From: G016756615 sp035556195
GTDB taxonomy: Bacteria > Pseudomonadota > Alphaproteobacteria > Rhizobiales > Rhizobiaceae
Direction of reading: 5' to 3'
Assembly (NCBI GenBank): GCA_035556195.1
Contig: DATMFK010000066.1
Location: forward strand, 1 to 64,000
Length of the DNA stretch: 64,000 nucleotides
Shown: one piece after another, positions 24,922 through 34,419 of the stretch
How the letters are laid out: each line of letters starts with the position of its first letter
Position numbering within the stretch: position 1 is the stretch's first letter
Notes under the pieces: model-generated
What the model saw: the letters and a program-made list of their open reading frames with translations, nothing else
Told to the model about the DNA's origin: nothing
The model's database searches: none
Position numbers and translations under genes: made by a program

Positions 24922-25093
24922 CGGCCGATGCACCATGATGCTCGCGCCTCCCGCTCTGACGAGGACGAGCCCGTCCCACGTTCCGCGTTGACAAGCCGGT
25001 TGACGCTGCGTGACATTGCCTGGTGCAACGACCCGCGCCGCAAAGACGGGACGTCAGGAACAACGATCTCAGAGGGTGAGGAGGAGGTTCCAC

Positions 25094-26059
25094 ATGTTTC
25101 CGCGTGACCGCAAGAAGAGCACCGCGCTGGGCGCTTTCGCCCTGGCCGCCGCCCTTTCCCTGTCGCCCGCCGGCGCACAGGAATCCACTGATCCGATCAA
25201 GCTGACGCTCCACGACTGGACCGGGCAGCTGATCACCACCAACATCATGGGCGAGATCCTGAAGAAGGCCGGCTACAACATCGAGTATGTCCAGGCCGAC
25301 TATCTCGCCCAGTTCGCGGGGCTGGAGGCCGGGGACCTGCATGTCGCGATGGAGATGTGGGAGACGACGGGGCGCGAGGCCATGGACGCCGCCACGACGA
25401 CCGGCAAGGTCGAGAATTTCGGCCCGACGGGAATGAAGGCCAAGGAAGAGTGGTGGTTCCCCGAATACATGAAAGAAAAATGCCCCGGCCTACCCAATTG
25501 GGAAGCGCTCAAGGACGAGAAATGCGCAGAGGCATTCTCCACGGCGGAAACCGCGCCCAAGGGTCGCTATCTCGGCGGGCCGGTGACATGGGGTGGTTTC
25601 GACGACGAGCGCGTCGAGGCGCTGGACCTCCCCTTCGAGGTGATCCACGCCGGCACCGACGCCGCGCTCTTCGCCGAGCTGGAAAGCGCCTATCAGCGCC
25701 AGGCTCCGGTGCTGCTATGGATCTACGCACCGCATTGGGCGCCAGCCAAATACAAGGGCGAATGGATCGCTTTCCCCGAATACACGAAGGAGTGCTACAC
25801 AGACCCGAAATGGGGCTCCAACCCCGACGCGCTCTATGACTGCGGCAAACCGCACGGCGAGATCTGGAAGGTCGGCTGGACCGGCGTGAAGGACAAGTGG
25901 CCCGGCGCCTACAAGGCCATCAAGGCCTTCACCATCGACAATGACGAGATGGGCCAGATGATCACGAAGGTCGACCTCGAGGGAAAGAAGGTCGAGGAGG
26001 TGGTCGCGGAATGGATGAGGACCAATGAACCGCGCTGGTCGGAGTGGATCGGGAAGTAG
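25094..26059 (+). CDS. Glycine betaine/quaternary amine ABC transporter substrate-binding protein (ProX/OpuAC type)
   Basis: A 321-residue periplasmic binding protein. The signal peptide ends SLSPAGA near residue 28. The OpuAC-type fold opens IKLTLHDWTGQLITTNIMGEIL, and VQADYLAQFAGLEAGDLHVAMEMWETTG is the family's typical second block. Tryptophans and tyrosines that could form a cation cage for a trimethylammonium group are frequent (WWFPEYM, WIYAPHWAPAKY, FPEYTKECY). The ATG follows GAGGAGG at a good distance. First gene of the transporter operon; an exact ligand cannot be read off. Confidence 0.9.
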   Translation: MFPRDRKKSTALGAFALAAALSLSPAGAQESTDPIKLTLHDWTGQLITTNIMGEILKKAGYNIEYVQADYLAQFAGLEAGDLHVAMEMWETTGREAMDAATTTGKVENFGPTGMKAKEEWWFPEYMKEKCPGLPNWEALKDEKCAEAFSTAETAPKGRYLGGPVTWGGFDDERVEALDLPFEVIHAGTDAALFAELESAYQRQAPVLLWIYAPHWAPAKYKGEWIAFPEYTKECYTDPKWGSNPDALYDCGKPHGEIWKVGWTGVKDKWPGAYKAIKAFTIDNDEMGQMITKVDLEGKKVEEVVAEWMRTNEPRWSEWIGK

Positions 26060-26178
26060 GCCGTTCATCAAGGACGCCAGTGCCATGGTCGGCAGCATCC
26101 CCCTCTGTCCTTTCGGACATCTGTTTATCCTCGTCGCTTGGCGGGACTCCCTGTCCGTCTCGGCCCACGCAACATCTT

Positions 26179-26261
26179 CATCCGCAACGATTGGCCACCA
26201 GGCAACCGTGCAGCAAAGTGTGAATCCGATAGCCTTGTGGGGGAGATCTCCGGCAGGACAG
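26179..26261 (+). repeat. Dispersed 83-bp intergenic repeat, copy A
   Basis: This 83-bp stretch matches the reverse complement of 62343-62425 at 68 of 83 positions by hand alignment, with no gap. Long identical blocks include GATTGGCC, GAATCCGATA and CCGGCAGG. It lies in the 234-bp space between the binding-protein and ATPase genes. Neighbouring short hairpins are 26106-26119 (TGTCC/GGACA) and 26250-26274 (CCGGCA/TGCCGG). It is a mosaic repeat of a rhizobial type, and may also act as the stem-loop spacer of this operon. Confidence 0.75.
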
Positions 26262-26293
26262 AGGGGGGTGCCGGACACCGTGGTTACCCACTC

Positions 26294-27310
26294 ATGACCT
26301 CCCCGCAGCCGCAACTCGTCTGCCGTAATGTCTGGAAAATCTTCGGCTCCGGCGGTTCCGCGTTCCTGGCGGCACAACCCAACCCGTCGCAAGAGCGGCT
26401 GGCGGCGGCCGGCCTCGTCGGGGCGGTGCGCGGCGTCGATCTCGACGTCCTGCCCGGCGAGATCTTCGTCATCATGGGCCTGTCCGGGTCGGGCAAGTCG
26501 ACGCTGGTGCGCTGTCTTTCCCGTCTCATTGAGCCCACGGCGGGTGAAATCCTCTTCAACGGCGAGAACCTGCTCACCGCAAGCGAAGCCCGAATGATCG
26601 AGATCCGCCGGCACCAGATGGGCATGGTGTTCCAGAACTTCGCTCTGCTGCCGCATCTGACGGTGCTGGCCAATGTGGCATTCCCGCTCGAGGTACAAGG
26701 CATCGGCCGAGCGGAACGGGAGACGCGGGCCGCCGACATGATCGAGCTCGTGGGGCTCTCCGGCAAGGAGCGCGCTTTCCCACGCGAGCTTTCGGGCGGG
26801 CAGCAGCAGCGGGTGGGCATTGCTCGCTCGCTGGCGGTCGAGCCCGAGCTCTGGTTCCTGGACGAGCCGTTCTCGGCGCTCGATCCGCTCATCCGCCGCG
26901 AGATGCAGGACGAATTCATTCGCCTGCAGTCCACGCTGAAGAAGACGATCATCTTCATCACCCATGATTTCGACGAGGCGATCCGGCTCGCCGACCGTAT
27001 CGCGATCATGCGCGACGGCGCCGTCGTGCAGGCCGGCACTCCCGAAGACATCGTGCTTGCCCCGGGAACGCCCTATGTCGCGGAGTTCACCCGGAACGTC
27101 GCCAAGGCCAAGGTCGTTCGGGCCGCCTCGCTCATGAAGCCCGCCAACGGTTCGCTTCCCGAAGCAGGAATTGCGGCACGGGCGACCGTCGCGGAAGCGG
27201 CTCCGCTCTTTGCAGCAGGGGTGGAGCACCTGCGGGTCGTCGACCCCGCAGGCGCGACAGTCGGTCAACTCGATCGTAAGGACGTGATCGACCTCATGAT
27301 GCGGGGCTAG
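26294..27310 (+). CDS. Quaternary amine ABC transporter ATP-binding protein (ProV-like)
   Basis: A 338-residue ABC ATPase of the ProV/OpuAA type: Walker A IMGLSGSGKSTLVRCLSRL, Q-loop VFQNFALLPHLTVLANV, signature LSGGQQQRVGIARSL, Walker B LWFLDEPFSALDPLI, H-loop ITHDFDEAI. The insertion between strand 1 and Walker A (VWKIFGSGGSAFLAAQ...) is typical of ProV. A tail of about 90 residues (ARATVAEAAPLFAAGVEHLRVVD) looks like a single, shortened CBS-type unit instead of the usual pair. The ATG at 26294 begins family similarity; the upstream frame is repeat sequence. It is 3 bp from the permease gene. Confidence 0.92.
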   Translation: MTSPQPQLVCRNVWKIFGSGGSAFLAAQPNPSQERLAAAGLVGAVRGVDLDVLPGEIFVIMGLSGSGKSTLVRCLSRLIEPTAGEILFNGENLLTASEARMIEIRRHQMGMVFQNFALLPHLTVLANVAFPLEVQGIGRAERETRAADMIELVGLSGKERAFPRELSGGQQQRVGIARSLAVEPELWFLDEPFSALDPLIRREMQDEFIRLQSTLKKTIIFITHDFDEAIRLADRIAIMRDGAVVQAGTPEDIVLAPGTPYVAEFTRNVAKAKVVRAASLMKPANGSLPEAGIAARATVAEAAPLFAAGVEHLRVVDPAGATVGQLDRKDVIDLMMRG

Positions 27311-27313
27311 AGC

Positions 27314-29344
27314 ATGGCATCTCCCTACATCAACACCCCGGACGCGATCGGGCGGCCACTGCACCATGCCCCCTTCAAGCCGCCGATGGCCTGGACGATT
27401 GCGCTCGCAGCCTTCGTCCTGCTGTGGCAGTTCGGTGAAGACCCGCTCGGTTGGGCTTTCGACTATCCGAAGCCGCTCACCATCCCGGCCGCTCGTTGGA
27501 TCAGCGAGGCCATGAAATGGCTGCTCAACGAAGCGAGTTTCGGTCTCTTCACCTTCACCGAACTCACGCGGTTCATCGCCGCGGCGGTCGACGTACCCTA
27601 CCGTCTGGCGCTCAGCCTACTGGCGACCGGCTTCCTTTCCGGGCAAGGCTCCAGCGCCGTGCAGGTGCTGCCGCCGCTTTCCTGGATCGCGGTCATCGCC
27701 ATCGTCGCTCTCGCCGGCCTCCATGCCGGCGGGCGCCGGCTCGCGATGCTCGCGAGCGCCTGCTTCGTTTTCCTTGCCGTGTTCGGCCAATGGAACAGCG
27801 CCATGGTGACGCTGGCCTCGGTCGTCGTTGCGGTGCCGCTGGGGGTGGCGGGAGGCCTGCTCCTGGGCATTGCCGGCTATCGCTCGCCACGTTTCGAGAT
27901 CGCGTCGAGGCCGGTCCTCGACCTCATGCAGACCATTCCGGTCTTCGCCTATCTCGTGCCGATCCTGTTCCTGTTCGGCTTCGGGCCGACCGCGGCGATC
28001 GTGGCGACGCTGATCTATGCCATGCCGCCGATGATCCGCATCACGGTGCTCGCGCTGCGCTCGGTTCCGCCGGAAATCCACGATCTCGGGCGGATGATCG
28101 GTTGCACGCGCCGCCAGATGACATGGCGGGTGCTGGTTCCCTCCGCGAGGGAAAGCCTGATGGTCGGGGTCAACCAGGTCATCATGCTCTCGCTCAACAT
28201 GGTCATCATCGCCTCGATGATCGGCGCGGGTGGCCTGGGCTTCGATGTGCTGGCGGCGCTCCGGCGCCTCGACATCGGCGCGGGGCTGGAGGCAGGCCTT
28301 GCAATCGTGGCACTGGCGATCGCCCTCGACCGGTTGAGCCAGGCCTTCGCGGATCACGCCGAAGCCGCTCCCCTGCATTCCCGCGGCATCGGCCTCGTCG
28401 AGCGTTATCCCTATACGCTGTCAGCCTTGGCAATCATCGTCCTTACCGCGATCGTCGGCCTCGTCGTGCCGGCGGTACAGACCTATCCCGAAAGCCTGCA
28501 GGTCTCCACCGGTCCGTTCTGGTCAGATCTCGTTGCCTGGATCAACGTCAACTTCTTCGACGCGCTCGAATCCGCCAAGAACGCGGTGCTGCTCAACATA
28601 TTGGTGCCCCTCAAACGGCTGCTTTCCGGCCTGCCCTGGATCGGCGTCGCCGGCCTGCTGGCCTTTGCCGGCTATCGTCTCGGCGGCGCCAGGCTGGCGG
28701 CGCTGGTTGGTCTCCTCACCTTCCTGATCGCGGCCACCGGTCAATGGGAGAAGGCCATGGTCACGACCTATCTCTGCGGCATTTCCGTGGTGATCGCAGC
28801 GTCTCTCGGCATCCCGATCGGCATTGCGGCGGCCGAAAGCGCCAGGCTGTGGCGATGGGTGCAGGCGGTGATCGATACGCTGCAGACCCTACCCTCCTTC
28901 GTCTATCTGATGCCGGCCGTGATGCTGTTCCGGGTCGGCGACTTCACCGCCATGATCGCCGTCGTCGCCTTCGCGATCGCTCCAGCCATACGCTACACGG
29001 TGCTGGGCATTACGAAGGTCGATCCACGTCTGATCGAGGCCGGCCGGGCGATGGGCTGCACGCCGTGGCAATTGCTCACCAAGATCAAGCTCAAGCTGGC
29101 GCTGCCCGAGATCCTGCTCGGCATCAATCAGACCATTATGTTCGCCCTTTCGATGCTGGTCATCACCGCGCTGGTCGGCACGCGCGATCTCGGCCAGGAG
29201 GTCTATATCGCACTCACCAAGGCCGACACGGGACGCGGCATCGTCGCCGGGCTTGCGGTGGCCTTCATCGCCATCATCGCGGACCGGCTGATCTCGGCCG
29301 GCGCGGCGCGCACGAAAGCACGCCTCGGGCTGGGGAGCACATGA
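27314..29344 (+). CDS. Quaternary amine ABC transporter permease with two fused ProW-type domains
   Basis: A 676-residue inner-membrane protein, about twice the length of ProW. It has two complete BPD-type permease units, near residues 165-345 and 480-665. Each has its own EAA loop: IHDLGRMIGCTRRQMTWRVLVP in the first and LIEAGRAMGCTPWQLLTKIKL in the second. Each is preceded by an extra hydrophobic segment. One chain thus supplies both halves of the channel. It follows the ATPase by 3 bp and overlaps the kinase gene by 4 bp. Confidence 0.92.
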   Translation: MASPYINTPDAIGRPLHHAPFKPPMAWTIALAAFVLLWQFGEDPLGWAFDYPKPLTIPAARWISEAMKWLLNEASFGLFTFTELTRFIAAAVDVPYRLALSLLATGFLSGQGSSAVQVLPPLSWIAVIAIVALAGLHAGGRRLAMLASACFVFLAVFGQWNSAMVTLASVVVAVPLGVAGGLLLGIAGYRSPRFEIASRPVLDLMQTIPVFAYLVPILFLFGFGPTAAIVATLIYAMPPMIRITVLALRSVPPEIHDLGRMIGCTRRQMTWRVLVPSARESLMVGVNQVIMLSLNMVIIASMIGAGGLGFDVLAALRRLDIGAGLEAGLAIVALAIALDRLSQAFADHAEAAPLHSRGIGLVERYPYTLSALAIIVLTAIVGLVVPAVQTYPESLQVSTGPFWSDLVAWINVNFFDALESAKNAVLLNILVPLKRLLSGLPWIGVAGLLAFAGYRLGGARLAALVGLLTFLIAATGQWEKAMVTTYLCGISVVIAASLGIPIGIAAAESARLWRWVQAVIDTLQTLPSFVYLMPAVMLFRVGDFTAMIAVVAFAIAPAIRYTVLGITKVDPRLIEAGRAMGCTPWQLLTKIKLKLALPEILLGINQTIMFALSMLVITALVGTRDLGQEVYIALTKADTGRGIVAGLAVAFIAIIADRLISAGAARTKARLGLGST

Positions 29345-30231
29345 TGGACGCGGAGCTCGAGATCCGGTCGCTGCCATGCTGGGTGGGCCCCCTCACGATC
29401 GAACCGCTGCGCGGCGGCATCAGCAATGAGAGCTACCTTGTGACGGACGCCGGCGGCAGGCATGTCGTGCGCTTCGGCAAGGACTATCCGTTCCATCACG
29501 TCTTCCGCGACCGCGAGATCATGACGGCAAGAGCCGCGCAGAAGGCAGGCTTCGCGCCCGAGCTGCAATACTCCGCGCGGGGGGTGATGGTGTCGGCCTA
29601 TATCGGGGCGAGAACCTATGACTCGCAGGACGTGCGCGCCGCCCCGGAGCGCATTGGGCACCTGATCAGAGCCTTTCACCGGGAGATGCCCCGGCACGTT
29701 TCCGGCCCCGGCTTCATGTTCTGGGTCTTCCACGTCATCCGCGACTATGCGCGCACGCTCGAGCGCGGCGGCAGCAGGATGGCCTCGGAACTAACGGCCT
29801 ATCTCGCCCTCGCCGACGAGTTGGAGAAAACACAGGCGCCTTTACCCATCGTCTTCGGGCACAACGATCTCCTGCCCGCCAACTTTCTCGACGATGGCGA
29901 CAGGCTTTGGCTGATCGATTTCGAATATGCCGGCTTCTCAACGGCCATGTTCGATCTTGCAGGAGCGGCGTCGAACGCGGGCATGAACGAGGAGGAGGCG
30001 CTCCGGCTGCTTACCGCTTATTTCGAGCGCGAGCCCGAACCCGCCATCCGACGTTCCCATGCCGCCATGCAATGCGCTTCGCTGCTGCGCGAGGCCATGT
30101 GGAGCATGGTTTCTGAACTCTACCTCGCCGCGCCGGGCGTCGACTACGTGGCCTACACGGCCGAGAACCTCGCCCGGCTCGACGCTGCGCTCGATCGCTA
30201 TCGCACCACCTATGGAAAGTCCGCTTCATGA
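29341..30231 (+). CDS. Choline kinase-like phosphotransferase (LicA/APH family), first copy
   Basis: A 296-residue kinase of the choline/ethanolamine kinase and aminoglycoside phosphotransferase fold. The N-lobe starts LRGGISNESYLVTDAGGRHVVRFG, the catalytic loop is FGHNDLLPANFLDDGDRLWL and the Mg-binding aspartate is in LIDFEYAGF. Such enzymes transfer phosphate from ATP to an amino alcohol. It lies inside the transport operon, coupled by ATGA to the permease and by 4 bp to the flavoenzyme, so it likely acts on the imported compound or a product of it. The substrate is not known. Confidence 0.88.
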   Translation: MMDAELEIRSLPCWVGPLTIEPLRGGISNESYLVTDAGGRHVVRFGKDYPFHHVFRDREIMTARAAQKAGFAPELQYSARGVMVSAYIGARTYDSQDVRAAPERIGHLIRAFHREMPRHVSGPGFMFWVFHVIRDYARTLERGGSRMASELTAYLALADELEKTQAPLPIVFGHNDLLPANFLDDGDRLWLIDFEYAGFSTAMFDLAGAASNAGMNEEEALRLLTAYFEREPEPAIRRSHAAMQCASLLREAMWSMVSELYLAAPGVDYVAYTAENLARLDAALDRYRTTYGKSAS

Positions 30232-32669
30232 CCCTTCCCTCCCATGCAGAGATCGTCGTCATCGGCGGCGGGATCATAGGTTCCTCCACTGCCTACCATC
30301 TGGCGCGGGATCACAAAACCGACGTGGTCCTGCTCGAGCAGGGTCGACTGACGTCGGGCTCGACCTGGCATGCGGCCGGGCTGGTCGGGCAGCTTCGCTC
30401 CTCCGCCTCCATCACGCGCCTGCTCAAATATTCCGTCGATCTCTACAAGCGGCTCGACGAGGAAACCGGCCTCGCGACGGGCTGGAAGATGACCGGCTGC
30501 CTGCGGCTCGCCACTAACAGGGATCGCTGGACGGAATTCCGCCGACTGGCCACCACCGCCAAAAGCTTCGGCATGGAGATGCACCTTCTGTCGCCCGGCG
30601 AAGCGAAGGCGATGTGGCCGCTGATGGACGCGGGCGATCTCGTCGGAGCCTCGTGGCTGCCGAGCGACGGCCAGGCAAGCCCGTCCGACATTACGCAATC
30701 CCTCGCCAAGGGCGCGCGCATGCACGGGACAAAACTGTTCGAGGGCGTGCGTGTGACCGGTTTCGAGATCGAAGGCGGGCTGATCGCCAAGGTAAAAACC
30801 GACAAGGGCGACATCGCCTGTGACAAGGTGGTCAACTGCGCCGGCCAATGGGCTCGGCAGCTCGGCGCCATGGCGGGCGTCAACGTGCCTTTGCAGCCGG
30901 TGAAGCATCAGTACATCGTCACCGAAAGGCTCGAAGGGCTCGCCGCCGACGCTCCGACGATCCGCGATCCCGACCGGCGCACCTACTTCAAGGAGGAGGT
31001 CGGCGGACTGGTCATGGGCGGCTACGAGCCGAACCCGCAGGCCTGGACCACCGGCGATGTGCCCGCGGATTGGGAGTTCCGGCTGTTCGACGACGATTTC
31101 GATCATTTCGAGCAGCACATGACGCAGGCGATCGAACGGGTGCCCGCGCTCGCCCGTGTCGGGGTCAAGCAGATGATCAATGGCCCGGAGAGCTTCACGC
31201 CCGACGGTAATTTCATCCTCGGCCGCGCGCCTGAATGCGCCAACATGTTCGTCGGCGCCGGCTTCAACGCATTCGGGATAGCCTCCGGCGGAGGCGCCGG
31301 CTGGGCGCTCGCGCAATGGGTCGTCGACGGAGAGGCCCCGCTCGACCTCTGGGCCGTCGACATCACCCGTTTCTCCTGCATTCATCGCGACCGGCAATGG
31401 GTCCATGACCGCACGCTCGAAGCCTATGGCAAGCACTACACGATCGGCTTCCCGCACGAGGAATACGAAAGCGCCCGCCCGACCCTCGTCTCGCCACTTT
31501 ACAAGCGATTGAAGTCGCACCGCGCGGTGTTCGGCTCGAAGCTCGGCTGGGAGCGGCCGAACTGGTTCGCGCCCCAAGGGGTGGAGCCGAAGGATGTCTA
31601 TTCGATGGGACGGCAGAACTGGTTCGGACCTGTCGGCGAGGAGCATCGGCGTGTTCGCGAGAAAGTCGGGATTTTCGATCAGTCATCCTTCGCCAAATAC
31701 GAGCTTGCAGGGCCGGATGCGCTGAAGGCGCTCGACTGGATCTGCGCCAACGACATCCAGAAGCCGGTGGGGCGGCTGACCTATACCCAGCTCCTCAATC
31801 GTCGCGGTGGCATCGAGGCCGACCTCACGGTGGCCCGCCTGGCCGAGGACAGGTTCTACATCGTCACCGGAACGGGCTTCCGCACTCACGACTTCGCCTG
31901 GATCCGCGGCCAGTTGGGGACGGACATGACGTCAGTGCTGACCGACGTCACCGAGGATTTCGGCACCCTGTCGCTGATGGGGCCGAGCGCCAGGCGGGTG
32001 CTGGAGAAGGTGACCGAAGCGGACGTTTCCAACGCCGGCTTTCCATTCGGCCATGTCCGTGAGGTCGAGGTCGCCGGACATGCCGTCCGAGCCCTGCGGG
32101 TCACCTATGTCGGCGAACTCGGCTGGGAACTCCACGTGCCGATCGCCGCGACCGGCGATGTCTTCGATGCCCTGATGGCGGCCGGCGAGCCGTTCGATAT
32201 ACGGCCGGTGGGCTATCGGGCGCTGGAATCGCTGAGGCTGGAAAAGGGCTACCGCGCATGGGGGGCGGACATCACGCCCAACGACACGCCTCTGGAAGCC
32301 GGGCTGGGGTGGGCCGTGAAGCTGCGCAAGAACATCGATTTCCTCGGCAGGCGCGCATTGGAAACGGCGCAGGGCCTTGCTCCCCGAAAGGTTCTGGCCA
32401 CCTTTACAGTCGAGAACCCCGACGTGGTGCTCGTCGGGCGCGAGACAATCCTGCGCAATGGCGAGCCGGTCGGCTATCTGACCAGCGGCGGCTATGGATA
32501 TACGATCGGCCGGAACATCGGTTGCGGCTATGTGCGCAATTCCGAAGGCGTGGACGAGACTTATCTCGCTTCCGGTTCCTATGAATTGGTCGTGGCCATG
32601 GACCGGGTCCCGGCAAAGCTACATTTGAAGCCGCTCTACGATCCTGCTGGAGAGCGTGTCCGGCGGTAG
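30228..32669 (+). CDS. Dimethylglycine/sarcosine dehydrogenase-like FAD enzyme with GcvT-type folate domain
   Basis: An 813-residue two-part enzyme. The N-terminal DAO fold has VIGGGIIGSSTAYHLA (11-26) and GSTWHAAGLVGQLR, where His48 is in the place used for covalent FAD in dimethylglycine dehydrogenase. The C-terminal half, from about 430, is a GcvT-like aminomethyltransferase domain (ALDWICANDIQKPVGRLTYTQLLN, YVGELGWELHVP, LRLEKGYRAWGADI). Enzymes of this layout demethylate N-methyl amines and load the C1 unit onto tetrahydrofolate. Last gene of the operon starting at 25094. Confidence 0.92.
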   Translation: MTLPSHAEIVVIGGGIIGSSTAYHLARDHKTDVVLLEQGRLTSGSTWHAAGLVGQLRSSASITRLLKYSVDLYKRLDEETGLATGWKMTGCLRLATNRDRWTEFRRLATTAKSFGMEMHLLSPGEAKAMWPLMDAGDLVGASWLPSDGQASPSDITQSLAKGARMHGTKLFEGVRVTGFEIEGGLIAKVKTDKGDIACDKVVNCAGQWARQLGAMAGVNVPLQPVKHQYIVTERLEGLAADAPTIRDPDRRTYFKEEVGGLVMGGYEPNPQAWTTGDVPADWEFRLFDDDFDHFEQHMTQAIERVPALARVGVKQMINGPESFTPDGNFILGRAPECANMFVGAGFNAFGIASGGGAGWALAQWVVDGEAPLDLWAVDITRFSCIHRDRQWVHDRTLEAYGKHYTIGFPHEEYESARPTLVSPLYKRLKSHRAVFGSKLGWERPNWFAPQGVEPKDVYSMGRQNWFGPVGEEHRRVREKVGIFDQSSFAKYELAGPDALKALDWICANDIQKPVGRLTYTQLLNRRGGIEADLTVARLAEDRFYIVTGTGFRTHDFAWIRGQLGTDMTSVLTDVTEDFGTLSLMGPSARRVLEKVTEADVSNAGFPFGHVREVEVAGHAVRALRVTYVGELGWELHVPIAATGDVFDALMAAGEPFDIRPVGYRALESLRLEKGYRAWGADITPNDTPLEAGLGWAVKLRKNIDFLGRRALETAQGLAPRKVLATFTVENPDVVLVGRETILRNGEPVGYLTSGGYGYTIGRNIGCGYVRNSEGVDETYLASGSYELVVAMDRVPAKLHLKPLYDPAGERVRR

Positions 32670-32688
32670 GTGGCGCGCAGGCGTGTCC

Positions 32689-33321
32689 TCAGATCTTGCG
32701 CAGCACGAGGCCGCGGCTCGGCACGGTACCGACTTCGCCCGGCATCGATACGTAGGGGCGCGTCTCTTCCAGGCGCGAGACGATGTGCCTGGCCTCCAGT
32801 TCGGCGATCCGAGCGGAAAAGCCGGCGTCCCACAGAGTGTTCTTGATGGTGAGCACCAGCACCCCGCCCGGCCGGCAGATGCGGATCAGTTCGTCCAGTC
32901 CCTCGAGGCCGACGTGACCCGACGTGAAAACACCGGCAGAAACGATGCCGGCATAGGTCGCGTCCGCGAAGGGCAAGGGGTCGCCCATGGCCAGCCGATG
33001 AAGCGCGGCATAGGCCCCCTTTCGCGCCGCCTGGGCCAGCATGCCCTCCGAAATGTCGAGCGCCTCGACATGGGGATATCCCATGATGGCGAGCCACTCT
33101 CCGATCAGTCCGGTTCCTGCACCCGCATCGAGCAGCGGCGCCGCGCCTCGCGGCAGGTGGCGTGCCATCAAGGCGAGGCAGATCGTCGGATGTCTGTAGC
33201 CGGCGACAGCCATTTCGGCGTCATAGGTTTCGGCCCAGCGGTCGTAGAGTTCAGCGACTTCCTCCGGCCGCTTCGCCGCGTAGACTTGGCCGAGCGCTCC
33301 GCCGTGCTTCCCTTCGGTCAT
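32689..33321 (-). CDS. SAM-dependent methyltransferase (class I)
   Basis: A 210-residue methyltransferase. The SAM-binding motif is LLDAGAGTGLIGEWLA, then VEALDISEGMLAQAARKGAY and RICRPGGVLVLTIKN. The N-terminal segment YDRWAETYDAEMAVAGYRHP resembles small-molecule methyltransferases of the Williams-Beuren type group. The start MTEGKHGG at 33321 has GGAAGTGAG upstream. It is convergent with the flavoenzyme gene (19 bp apart) and diverges from the second kinase gene. Confidence 0.88.
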   Translation of the reverse strand: MTEGKHGGALGQVYAAKRPEEVAELYDRWAETYDAEMAVAGYRHPTICLALMARHLPRGAAPLLDAGAGTGLIGEWLAIMGYPHVEALDISEGMLAQAARKGAYAALHRLAMGDPLPFADATYAGIVSAGVFTSGHVGLEGLDELIRICRPGGVLVLTIKNTLWDAGFSARIAELEARHIVSRLEETRPYVSMPGEVGTVPSRGLVLRKI

Positions 33322-33412
33322 CTCACTTCCGCTGGTTGGATCTGCGTCAGCGGATGATAGCCAAGCGCGCAAAATTGTGGAACCGTCCGAACACAACGTC
33401 GAAGGGGAGATC

Positions 33413-34318
33413 ATGATCGACGAAGAGGATGCACGCGCGGCCCTGTCGGCCATTCCGTCGCTGCTCGGCTACGCCGGACCGCTGGAACGACTGGGCGGCC
33501 TGACAAACCGCGTCTACCGCGCCGGCGACGTCTGCCTGCGCATCCCCGGAAAGGGCACCGAGGAATATATCGATCGAGCGAACGAAGCGATCGCCGCGCG
33601 ACAAGCGGCAGCCGCCGGCGTCAGCCCGGAAGTCCTGTATTTCGACGAAGCCACGGGCGTGATGGCGACGCGCTTCATCGACGCGGCCGAAACCATGTCG
33701 CCGGAGAAATTCAAGTCGATCGAGGGCGCCCCCGGACGCGCCGGCGAGATCTTCCGCCGTCTGCACGGTTCGGACGCACGGTTCCCGTTCCGCTTCGAGC
33801 TTTTCGCCATGATCGACGACTATCTCAAGATCCTGTCGACGAGGGATGTCGACCTGCCGCGAGGCTATCACGAGGTCGTGGAGGAGGCCGATGGGATACG
33901 CTCCGCGCTCGCGGCGCATCCTCTTCCGCTGGCGGCCTGCCATTGCGATCCGCTCTGCGAGAACTTTCTCGATAAGGGGGACCGGATGTGGCTGGTCGAC
34001 TGGGAATATTCCGGGATGAACGACCCGATGTGGGACCTTGGCGACCTTTCGGTGGAGGCGAAGTTCGACGACAGCCAGGACGAGGAGATGATGCGCGCCT
34101 ATTTCGGCGGGGAGCCTCGGCCCGCGGAACGGGGTCGCATCGTCATCTATAAAGCCATGTGCGACCTTCTGTGGACTCTCTGGGGTCTCATTCAGCTCGC
34201 CAACGCCAATCCGGCCGACGACTTCCGTGCCTATGCGGACGGCCGCTTCGCCCGCTGCCGCGCGCTGATGGAAACCGCCGAGTTCGCTGGCCACGTAGAG
34301 GCCGTCCGGCAGGGTTGA
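33413..34318 (+). CDS. Choline kinase-like phosphotransferase (LicA/APH family), second copy
   Basis: A 301-residue kinase of the same fold as the one at 29341: LGGLTNRVYRAGDVCLRIPG in the N-lobe, catalytic loop HCDPLCENFLDKGDRMWL, Mg aspartate in LVDWEYSGMNDPMWDLGDL. This form of the loop (HCDPLCEN and DWEYSGMNDP) is close to bacterial LicA-type choline kinases. The ATG at 33413 follows AAGGGGAGA. It is separated from the first copy by the flavoenzyme and the methyltransferase, and the two copies are clearly divergent, so they probably use different acceptors. Confidence 0.9.
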   Translation: MIDEEDARAALSAIPSLLGYAGPLERLGGLTNRVYRAGDVCLRIPGKGTEEYIDRANEAIAARQAAAAGVSPEVLYFDEATGVMATRFIDAAETMSPEKFKSIEGAPGRAGEIFRRLHGSDARFPFRFELFAMIDDYLKILSTRDVDLPRGYHEVVEEADGIRSALAAHPLPLAACHCDPLCENFLDKGDRMWLVDWEYSGMNDPMWDLGDLSVEAKFDDSQDEEMMRAYFGGEPRPAERGRIVIYKAMCDLLWTLWGLIQLANANPADDFRAYADGRFARCRALMETAEFAGHVEAVRQG

Positions 34319-34419
34319 TCGCCACGACAATGGCGGCGCGTTCGCGGGCGTGCGACAGCCCAAACAATGCCATGATTTCCGAATGAGTTTGCCCCGCACA
34401 TGGGGGTAAGCCTCGAATC

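Noticed and set aside
25715..27367. A 550-codon minus-strand frame opposite the quaternary-amine transporter genes
   Set aside because: It is antisense to proX and proV, which have complete motifs; it has no recognisable domain.
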